From assembly GCF_019331735.1 (NCBI RefSeq), contig NZ_JAHBBH010000014.1:1-64000 (forward strand): DNA of 64,000 nt, written 5' to 3'. Of the stretch, positions 41,006-46,987 are shown in pieces. The notes beneath the pieces were generated by a model. That model saw only the letters and a list, made by a program, of their open reading frames with translations. It did no database searches and was not told the origin of the DNA. Both the position numbers and the translations under genes were made by a program. Position 1 is the stretch's first letter. The number at the start of each line of letters is the position of its first letter. Source of the stretch: Bifidobacterium miconis. GTDB lineage: Bacteria > Actinomycetota > Actinomycetes > Actinomycetales > Bifidobacteriaceae.

Positions 41006-41137
41006 TTGGTAGTCGCTTTTCTCGACGCGAACATCTTCCCGCACACATGGCTGACGGATGCGCTGCTCACGTTTGCCGACCATCACCTGTTCGACCCCGA
41101 GTACAGAGAACGCCCAGCACAGCCGGCCGGTACATGA
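41006..41137 (+). pseudogene. Truncated PIN-domain toxin
   Basis: A 43-codon frame starts with TTG after GGGAGGAATTTGAG and shows only the first part of a PIN domain: VVAFLDANIFPHTWLTDALL, with the first metal Asp in FLDAN. After about 35 residues (DHHLFDPEYR) the homology stops and the frame ends. The remaining acidic active-site residues are lost, so it cannot be a working RNase. The break coincides with the end of the opposing membrane-protein gene. Confidence 0.7.
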
Positions 41138-41375
41138 CGTAGAAGTCCGTCATATCGGACTGTGACGTCGGCATTGCTATGGCATATGCCAACGCGGTAA
41201 ACAGGGTGCCAATCCAGGAGACAACCAACGTCGCAACCGTAACACGTCGCAACCGGCGCTGGTCCAGACACGTTTTGCGCAGACCATAAAGCAGCACAAA
41301 AACGCACACCGAAACCAATACGTAGAACAGCAGTCCATATGTGGGCGGCATGTCAATAATCAGCAGATAACCCAT
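41067..41375 (-). CDS. Small membrane protein of unknown family, probably 3'-truncated
   Basis: 102 residues with two clear transmembrane helices (YGLLFYVLVSVCVFVLLYGL and VTVATLVVSWIGTLFTALAYAI) joined by a basic loop (RKTCLDQRRLRR), and a third hydrophobic start (PAVLGVL) cut short. The C-terminal 12 residues are antisense to the PIN remnant, so the original end was probably lost. The ATG at 41375 follows GGGGAAACATT. It is preceded by promoter (a), which matches those of the ABC transporter and the small protein at 45906. Family unknown. Confidence 0.55.
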   Translation of the reverse strand: MGYLLIIDMPPTYGLLFYVLVSVCVFVLLYGLRKTCLDQRRLRRVTVATLVVSWIGTLFTALAYAIAMPTSQSDMTDFYVMYRPAVLGVLCTRGRTGDGRQT

Positions 41376-41412
41376 AATGTTTCCCCGGATCGAGCGACAA
41401 ACCGATACAACC

Positions 41413-41467
41413 ATTAGAAGTGCCCTACCCCATCACCAGCAACATCATGTCAAGCGACCGCATGACA
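41413..41467 (-). promoter_or_regulatory. Promoter with 20-bp palindromic activator site, copy (a)
   Basis: On the minus strand: TGTCATGCGGTCGCTTGACA (41467-41448), then 5 nt, TTGCTG (-35, 41442-41437), 18 nt, TCTAAT (-10, 41418-41413). It lies about 40-75 bp upstream of the small membrane protein ATG at 41375. The same parts with identical spacing occur at 43898-43952 and 46227-46281. Confidence 0.75.
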
Positions 41468-41537
41468 GCAAATCTCAATGGCGGTCAATCGATTAGACCA
41501 TCAGATATACAATTTGGCTCATAACCCTAGATACGCG

Positions 41538-41574
41538 GAGACCGGGTCCCGTGAATCACGGGAGCACCGGTCTC
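41538..41574. repeat. Two-part inverted repeat after the ABC permease gene
   Basis: GAGACCGG (41538-41545) pairs with CCGGTCTC (41567-41574); inside, TCCCGTG (41547-41553) pairs with CACGGGA (41557-41563) around a 3-nt loop. It lies 75 nt past the stop of the permease at 41649 and may end that transcript; there is no T tract. Confidence 0.5.
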
Positions 41575-41648
41575 AACTTCCATATCCCCGCAGGGCTGGC
41601 TCTGGGAACCATTTTATATCAGCCTGCTGACGTGATGCGGGATGTCAA

Positions 41649-42326
41649 CTACCGACGACATGCGCGTCTGGATGCCGCCGCATAACTCATGATCAGGGAG
41701 GCAAACAGCCATACGAACAGTACCATCGTTCCGGCAAGTGGGTGACCCGTAGTCATCGCATGTATCGCCGCCGTATAGAACAGTCCGTTTGTGGTGGGCA
41801 TCAGGTAGACGATGAACGGTTTAAGCAGTAAGGGCACGAACACGTAGACGGATAGGCCAAGCAGCACGCTCCTTGCGAACAGAGACAGCGACAGCGCTGT
41901 GATGCCGTTCATCGCCGCCAACAACAGGTATTGGAATGTAAGACGACCGGTATCGCCGATCCCATAGATGATTCCATTGCCAGCGGTGCTCAGCGCAGTC
42001 AAGAACAGTCCGGCGATGAGAATGATCGCGCCCTTCCCCATCATCAGGGCACAGGCCGCGCGGCGACGGGAACCTGTGATGAGTGTCGCCATCATTGTTT
42101 CGCCCGACCTGATCTCGATGTTCGCAAGAACTGCGGCGATGATTACTGTTGCCTGCGACGCAAGTGTCACGCTGCTTGCATCGTTCAATGGATTGTTCCC
42201 GGACGAGTCCATGCTGATCGGCATCAACGCGACCGTGTATACGACGATCACCCAGCACACGGCCGCCAGACATGCAATTTGCAGAGGTCGTGCTGTCGCA
42301 TCCTTGTAGAGCAGAGTCCTAATCAT
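41649..42326 (-). CDS. ABC transporter permease, second subunit (LanG-like)
   Basis: 225 residues with six hydrophobic segments: CLAAVCWVIVVYTVALM, VTLASQATVIIAAVLANI, GAIILIAGLFLTALS, FQYLLLAAMNGITALSLSLFA, VYVFVPLLLKPFIVYLM and MVLFVWLFASLIMSYAAA. Size and position as second permease after an ATPase and a 269-residue permease match the LanFEG immunity layout. Sequence similarity alone does not prove that role. ATG at 42326; 14 nt after the upstream permease. Confidence 0.75.
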   Translation of the reverse strand: MIRTLLYKDATARPLQIACLAAVCWVIVVYTVALMPISMDSSGNNPLNDASSVTLASQATVIIAAVLANIEIRSGETMMATLITGSRRRAACALMMGKGAIILIAGLFLTALSTAGNGIIYGIGDTGRLTFQYLLLAAMNGITALSLSLFARSVLLGLSVYVFVPLLLKPFIVYLMPTTNGLFYTAAIHAMTTGHPLAGTMVLFVWLFASLIMSYAAASRRACRR

Positions 42327-42340
42327 ATGCAGACCGTCTC

Positions 42341-43150
42341 TTATGCCTTCAGTGTCCGCAAAGAACGTCCACGTACGATCACGGCCGCACAAAGAGCTAT
42401 GATCAGCCAGCAGACCATGACGATTACGGAAGCGCCCATTGAAGGATCGCCCGTCTCGTCGACTCTTCCGAACGCGAAGCTTTTGCCGCCGATCATCGGT
42501 AGCAGCACGTCCGCGTGGATTATCTTCAGTGCACCGGACAGTGAGACGATGAGCAGCAGGAAGATCGTGACCAAGGCCGGCACGTCGCGTTTCGTGGCTA
42601 TGGCTGCGATGTAGCCGATCAGTCCCATGACCACGGCGAACACTGTGACACGCAACGGCGTCGTGATGACGGTCTCGGTGAGGAACATGGGCCGTAAAGC
42701 GGGATTCAATGTCGCGACGAGTATCACTGCGTTCAATAGTGACGACAGCAGTGATACGCCGGCGCAGTAGATCACGGTCGCAAGTACGTCCCCGATTACG
42801 AACGTCCGGGGTCGGTTGATTAGCAGTCGCAGTTGTCGTTCGTCGCCCGAGCGGAAACCTGCTGCGACGTTCAACGCCACGATGATCGGGATGAGGATGA
42901 TTGAGGTCTGGTAGGGTGAAGCGAGCACGGCGTCGGACACGATATGCGCCGGATTCGGGTCCAGGGAATCAGTCGATCGTACGGTGCCGTCCGCGGCGAT
43001 GGACACCGTCGAGGAGATCGTCTGCACGTCCAGGACCGCGAACAACGCGGTGAACGCCAGCACAGCGAATACCGACCAATAGAACTGCCGGTTCGCGCAG
43101 TACCGCACCAGCGAGCAGGACACATACCGGGGTGAAACATTCGTTCCCAT
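42341..43150 (-). CDS. ABC transporter permease, first subunit (LanE-like)
   Basis: 269 residues with six hydrophobic segments (FYWSVFAVLAFTALFAVL, IILIPIIVALNVAAGF, VLATVIYCAGVSLLSSLLNA, VTVFAVVMGLIGYIAAI, VTIFLLLIVSLSGALKII, VIVMVCWLIIALCAAVIV) and an extracellular loop with a Ser/Asp-rich stretch. The ATG at 43150 has AAGGAG 8 nt upstream; a GTG at 43159 overlapping the ATPase stop is less likely. ABC-2-type export or peptide expulsion is inferred from the operon. Confidence 0.75.
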   Translation of the reverse strand: MGTNVSPRYVSCSLVRYCANRQFYWSVFAVLAFTALFAVLDVQTISSTVSIAADGTVRSTDSLDPNPAHIVSDAVLASPYQTSIILIPIIVALNVAAGFRSGDERQLRLLINRPRTFVIGDVLATVIYCAGVSLLSSLLNAVILVATLNPALRPMFLTETVITTPLRVTVFAVVMGLIGYIAAIATKRDVPALVTIFLLLIVSLSGALKIIHADVLLPMIGGKSFAFGRVDETGDPSMGASVIVMVCWLIIALCAAVIVRGRSLRTLKA

Positions 43151-43155
43151 GATGG

Positions 43156-43854
43156 TCACTCCTTCACCACGCTGAAGTATGCCTGTTCCAGGCTGCCGTA
43201 ACCGTCGAGGAGTGTGTCGATGTTGTCATCGAGCACCTTCCGCCCGTTCGACAGGCCCACGACGTGGTCGGCCACCAGTTCCGGTTCGGCCATGTAATGG
43301 CTGGAGACGAGGACGGTCCTGTGATCCGAGGCGTAGTCCTTGATGAAGTCGCGTACCCATTTGATGCCTTCCGGGTCGAGACCGTTCAACGGCTCGTCCA
43401 GAATGAGATACGGAGCGTCGGTCAGTATCGCGGTCGCGATGCCCAACCGTTGCCTCATGCCGAGCGAATAGGTTTTGAATGTCTGGTTGCGCGCCTCATA
43501 CAGACCCACGAGCCGCAGACATTCGTCGCACCGGGAGAACGGGATGCCGGCACCCAGTGCGATCCAATGCAGATGGTTGAGTCCCGTCCGTGATGGATAC
43601 GGCGTCAACCCGTTGATGAACGAACTAACGGCCATAAGTGGATTGGGACCTAATTCGTTGTACCGTTTGCCGTCGAACGCGGCCATTCCGTTACTGGCTG
43701 ATTCCAAACCGAGCAGGATGTGCAGCAAGGTCGATTTACCGGCGCCGTTCGGCCCGATCAACGCCGTAACCTCGCCCGGTTCAGCTCGGAATGACACGTC
43801 ACTCAACGCACGCTTGCCGCCATAATTTTTTGACAAACCAGAAATCTCAATCAC
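43156..43854 (-). CDS. ABC transporter ATPase (LanF-like)
   Basis: 232 residues. Walker A LIGPNGAGKSTLLH, signature YSLGMRQRLGIATAIL, Walker B YLILDEPLNGLDPEG and H-loop VLVSSHYMAE. The start is a GTG at 43854 (VIEISGLSKNYGG) with GAGGAG 7 nt before it; an ATG-led frame to 43923 has no signal and would overlap the -10. The ATPase class is the single-domain drug/lantibiotic-immunity type. First gene of a three-gene operon under promoter (b). Confidence 0.88.
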   Translation of the reverse strand: MIEISGLSKNYGGKRALSDVSFRAEPGEVTALIGPNGAGKSTLLHILLGLESASNGMAAFDGKRYNELGPNPLMAVSSFINGLTPYPSRTGLNHLHWIALGAGIPFSRCDECLRLVGLYEARNQTFKTYSLGMRQRLGIATAILTDAPYLILDEPLNGLDPEGIKWVRDFIKDYASDHRTVLVSSHYMAEPELVADHVVGLSNGRKVLDDNIDTLLDGYGSLEQAYFSVVKE

Positions 43855-43897
43855 CGCAGTTCTCCTCTGACAGACGATTTCAAAATCACTGCCGCTC

Positions 43898-43952
43898 ATT
43901 AAAGAACCGCCGCCATTCTCCATGCAACGTCATGTCAAGCGATCGCATGACA
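43898..43952 (-). promoter_or_regulatory. Promoter with 20-bp palindromic activator site, copy (b)
   Basis: On the minus strand: TGTCATGCGATCGCTTGACA (43952-43933), 5 nt, TTGCAT (-35, 43927-43922), 18 nt, TTTAAT (-10, 43903-43898), then the GTG start of the ABC ATPase 43 nt downstream. It lies only 28 bp before the ATG of the divergent response regulator 2, so binding would also affect that gene. Closest to a perfect palindrome of the three copies. Confidence 0.8.
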
Positions 43953-43979
43953 GCGGTGCTGTTTCATGCCGGAGAACGA

Positions 43980-44864
43980 ATGGCCGCCGGCGGTACAGTG
44001 GATGTCATGGGACTTGGCAACGAGCTGGACGCGGCGGGCGTGATCCGCATTGGTGTGTTGGATAATGATCCGTTCGCGTTGGATGCGATGTGTGCGATGA
44101 TCTCGGCCATGTCCCGGGATTTCCGCGTCATGTGGGGCACGGGTTCGCCGGCTGTGGCGATCGAACACTGCCACAACGCGCATACGCGGCCGGACGTGCT
44201 CGTGTTAGATATGGCGTTGGGCGGCATCACGGGCGCGGACGTGTGCCGGCGCATCCGCCGCAGAACGAGCAAGGTGGGCGTCATCTGCGTCACCTCGTAT
44301 TCGACGGATGTCTACCGGGATGAGGCTATTGCGGCCGGCGCGCAGGGATTGCTTGCCAAGGAACGGCTCAAAACCGACATTGACGAAGCGGTGCGGCGGG
44401 CGGCTCTCGGCATGCCGACTGCGGCTCAGGTCGAGGCGGGCTTCCGTGACGCGGCATCGGCGCACGCGGCATTGTCCGGCACGGTGCCGGCGAAGATGTC
44501 CGAGGACATGAAGGACTCATTGTCCGCACGTGAGAAGGACATCCTGCGCCTGTACGCGCAACGTTTGACCACCGATGAGATCGCGGCCCGGCTGGGCATT
44601 ACTAAGGGCAGCGTGTTCACGTATGTGCATCGCGCGGCCGACAAGCTCGGCGTGACCAGCCGCAGGGAGGTGCTGGAGGCATGCGCCCGATACGACCTGC
44701 TGCAATCCGATTCATTGGACGAGCCGGTTCGGACGACGATCATCCGGTCATCGCTGTTGCCTGCGTGCTGCTGGCTGCGGCCCTCATCGCGGAATACATG
44801 GCCCGGGCCACGACGGATGTTTCCTCAGCGGCGAGTGTACAGCATCTTGTCTTGGTTCTGGTGA
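43980..44864 (+). CDS. NarL/LuxR-type response regulator (system 2)
   Basis: 294 residues as read. The receiver has IGVLDNDPFALDAM (DND), the phospho-acceptor in VLVLDMALGGITG, CVTSYSTDVY and a Lys in GLLAKERLK; the LuxR domain is SAREKDILRLYAQRLTTDEI and GSVFTYVHRAADKLGVTSRRE. The ATG at 43980 follows GGAGAACGA. After the domain the frame continues for about 50 unconserved residues (from SLDEPVRTT), reaching 184 nt into the kinase gene, which is unusual. It is the likely activator of promoters (a), (b) and (c). Confidence 0.87.
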   Translation: MAAGGTVDVMGLGNELDAAGVIRIGVLDNDPFALDAMCAMISAMSRDFRVMWGTGSPAVAIEHCHNAHTRPDVLVLDMALGGITGADVCRRIRRRTSKVGVICVTSYSTDVYRDEAIAAGAQGLLAKERLKTDIDEAVRRAALGMPTAAQVEAGFRDAASAHAALSGTVPAKMSEDMKDSLSAREKDILRLYAQRLTTDEIAARLGITKGSVFTYVHRAADKLGVTSRREVLEACARYDLLQSDSLDEPVRTTIIRSSLLPACCWLRPSSRNTWPGPRRMFPQRRVYSILSWFW

Positions 44865-45877
44865 TGCTCGTCGGTCTGATCGGCGGCATGTTCCGTCCGC
44901 GATGGTTCCTGTGGGCGGCGCTTGTGGCCGGTGAGATGCTCATGCTGGCGATGCCGATGATCACGCCGCTGGCCGTCATCATCGCCTGCACCGGGTTCCT
45001 CGCCTATTTGGATACTTGGTCGGGTGCTATCGCCACCGGTATGCTGCTCATCTCCACCACGTTCGGCGTCGAACCCAGCAGTGGTCGTCTGCTGGTGGCC
45101 ACATTGCAGAACCTCGCGTTCTATTGCTTCCCGCTATTGACCGGCCTGTTGCTGCACATGATGCGGCAACGTGACCATGACTCGTATCTGCTGCGCCGCC
45201 AGCAGGAACGCGAGGACACGGCCCGCAGTCTGCATGACACCATCAGCAATGATCTCGCCTATCTCATTCTGCGCATCGACCACGCCGAAACCAATGGCAT
45301 GCCCGCCGGCGAGCAGGAATACCGGCGGCAGCTCCGGGAGCTACGCGCCGCGGCCGATCGCGCCATGACCCACACGCATGCGGTCATCGACTCGCTGGAG
45401 ACACGGCCGGCACGGCAGCCGCAGTCGGAACCGTCGGAAGCACAGGACGGGACACCTGCGCCGATTCCAGCCGGCGATCTCGTATCCGCGCAACAGGGAG
45501 AACTGCAATCCTTGATCGACGACGAGGAGACGAGACTCGAATCGCTCGGTTTCACCGGCGACAATCTGCTCGGCGAACTCCGCCAGCCACTCCCGCCCGA
45601 CAGGATGCGGCTGCTCACGGGCCTGCTGGCCGAACTGTACGCGAACATCGCCAAGCATGCCGACCCGGCCGAATGGTACGCCATCTCCATCAGCTTCGAC
45701 GCAAACGACATCCGTATCTCCGTCAGCGACACCGGCACCGAGCATGACGAAAAGCTTGGATTGGGTAGCGGTCTCGACCGTTACCGCACCATCATCGAAA
45801 CCGCCGGCGGCGGCTTCGCCATCCGCACGGAACAGCGACACTGGCAACTGGACGTCTGCATCCCGAGCAGGCCATGA
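44681..45877 (+). CDS. Sensor histidine kinase, DesK-type (system 2)
   Basis: 398 residues. About 20 charged residues precede five or six membrane segments (IAVACVLLAAALIAEYMA to LAFYCFPLLTGLLLHMM), then HisKA_3 with phospho-acceptor in ARSLHDTISNDLAYLILRI, and HATPase (N box LYANIAKHADP, G1 VSDTGTE, G2 LGLGSGLDRYRTII). The ATG at 44681 follows a GGAGGTGCTGGAGG stretch and lies inside the response regulator frame. It converges with the small membrane protein gene at 45906. ATP-binding boxes are better preserved here than in its two paralogues. Confidence 0.88.
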   Translation: MRPIRPAAIRFIGRAGSDDDHPVIAVACVLLAAALIAEYMARATTDVSSAASVQHLVLVLVMLVGLIGGMFRPRWFLWAALVAGEMLMLAMPMITPLAVIIACTGFLAYLDTWSGAIATGMLLISTTFGVEPSSGRLLVATLQNLAFYCFPLLTGLLLHMMRQRDHDSYLLRRQQEREDTARSLHDTISNDLAYLILRIDHAETNGMPAGEQEYRRQLRELRAAADRAMTHTHAVIDSLETRPARQPQSEPSEAQDGTPAPIPAGDLVSAQQGELQSLIDDEETRLESLGFTGDNLLGELRQPLPPDRMRLLTGLLAELYANIAKHADPAEWYAISISFDANDIRISVSDTGTEHDEKLGLGSGLDRYRTIIETAGGGFAIRTEQRHWQLDVCIPSRP

Positions 45878-45905
45878 AAACCATCGGCAGGTTCAGCAGC
45901 TCGGA

Positions 45906-46181
45906 TTACAGAAGCGCAATCACCAGAGCGATGGCCGCCAAGCCTGCCGCTACGCCAATCCCCACAGCAAGGAAGGAGTTTGATTTCGCATCGCCTTTCA
46001 GAGCCGCAAGCAGGGCCATGACCAGCAATAGCACTCCGACTTCTCGACAAAGCAAACTCAGGACGTCTCCCGGTATCGCGAACGTGAGAGCTTGCAATGC
46101 TATGGATGCGCACACCAGGATCACGACCAGCCGTCTGACGCCGCCGTTTTGCACCGACATGTTATGAGTGGCTTTATCCAT
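45906..46181 (-). CDS. Small membrane protein of unknown family
   Basis: 91 residues: a short polar N-terminus, then three transmembrane helices (LVVILVCASIALQALTFAI, EVGVLLLVMALLAAL, FLAVGIGVAAGLAAIALVIALL) with a basic KGDAKSNS loop. The ATG at 46181 follows AAGGGAAGTGATCGCA. It is transcribed toward kinase 2 and has promoter (c) upstream, the same kind that drives the ABC transporter. No known family; immunity or signal-modulating roles are possible from context only. Confidence 0.65.
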   Translation of the reverse strand: MDKATHNMSVQNGGVRRLVVILVCASIALQALTFAIPGDVLSLLCREVGVLLLVMALLAALKGDAKSNSFLAVGIGVAAGLAAIALVIALL

Positions 46182-46226
46182 TGCGATCACTTCCCTTCCT
46201 TGGGACTCGGTTTCGTCGCTATATCT

Positions 46227-46281
46227 ATTCAATCCGGGAACGGCCGACCGTTACAACATGTTGTCAAGCAATCGCATGACA
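46227..46281 (-). promoter_or_regulatory. Promoter with 20-bp palindromic activator site, copy (c)
   Basis: On the minus strand: TGTCATGCGATTGCTTGACA (46281-46262), 5 nt, TTGTAA (-35, 46256-46251), 18 nt, TTGAAT (-10, 46232-46227). The ATG of the small membrane protein lies 45 nt further on. The spacing between all elements is identical to copies (a) and (b). Confidence 0.78.
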
Positions 46282-46282
46282 A

Positions 46283-46345
46283 CGGTCTCGAACGTTGCCG
46301 CATCATCATCGAAACCGCCGCCGGCACATCACAGTTGGATGGTGT
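46283..46345 (+). pseudogene. C-terminal fragment of a histidine kinase
   Basis: Translation gives NGLERCRIIIETAAGTSQLDG, closely matching the last part of kinase 2 (SGLDRYRTIIETAGGG and WQLDV). At the DNA level about 45 nt from 46283 resemble 45770-45815 closely. It begins immediately after palindrome (c) and runs into the end of ATPase 2. It marks an earlier kinase gene removed by rearrangement. Confidence 0.55.
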
Positions 46346-46985
46346 CGTCGCAGGCGTTGGCGACGTGGTCGGAGTGGGTGGCGATGATGACGACGCCGCC
46401 GTTTTCGGCCATGTCGCGCAGGGTGTGGACGACCATGTCGGCGTTGTCGTGGTCGAGGGCGCCGGTGGGTTCGTCGGCGAGGATGACGCCGGGCCGTTTG
46501 ACGATGAGTCGCGCCAACGCGACGCGCTGCTGTTCGCCGCCGGAGAGCCGGTAGACGGGGTCGTGCTCGCGCCCATTGAGTCCGACGCGGTCCAATGCCC
46601 GGCTGATTCGGTCTTGCCTGTCCTGCCTGTTGGCTGTGCCGTGCATTGCCACGTCGAGGTTCTGTTCGATGTCGGCGTTGTCGATCAGCGCGTAGTCCTG
46701 GAACAGGTAGCCCAGGGTGCGTTTGCGGAACAGTCTGGCATGGCGCGGGTTCATGGCCGTCAGGTCGTCCGGCCCGCATTTCAGGGTTCCGGCGGTGGCG
46801 TGGTCGAGCAGGCCGATGATGTTCAGCAACGTCGATTTGCCCGAGCCGGATGGGCCGGTCAATGCGATCATCTGTCCCGGTTCGATGCGGAACGTGAGGT
46901 CGTGCCACAGTGTTCGTTTCCCGAAGGTCTTCCCGAGTCCGATGGCGATGATGGGTGCGCCGGGCAGGCAGTGGTGGTCGTGCAT
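46329..46985 (-). CDS. MacB-type ABC transporter ATPase (partner of permease 2)
   Basis: 218 residues. Walker [15 protein letters not shown]-loop GYLFQDYALID, signature RLSGGEQQRVALARL, Walker B VILADEPTGALD, H-loop ATHSDHV. The ATG at 46985 follows AGAGGAATAACC, 2 nt after the permease 2 stop. The C-terminus overlaps the kinase fragment on the other strand, so its last residues (ACDDTIQL) may not be original. Confidence 0.9.
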   Translation of the reverse strand: MHDHHCLPGAPIIAIGLGKTFGKRTLWHDLTFRIEPGQMIALTGPSGSGKSTLLNIIGLLDHATAGTLKCGPDDLTAMNPRHARLFRKRTLGYLFQDYALIDNADIEQNLDVAMHGTANRQDRQDRISRALDRVGLNGREHDPVYRLSGGEQQRVALARLIVKRPGVILADEPTGALDHDNADMVVHTLRDMAENGGVVIIATHSDHVANACDDTIQL

Positions 46986-46987
46986 GG

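Noticed and set aside
41448..46281. Palindromes (a)-(c) as insertion-sequence ends or target duplications
   Set aside because: No transposase lies between them, the copies are in the same orientation, and each has promoter elements at fixed spacing, which fits operators better.
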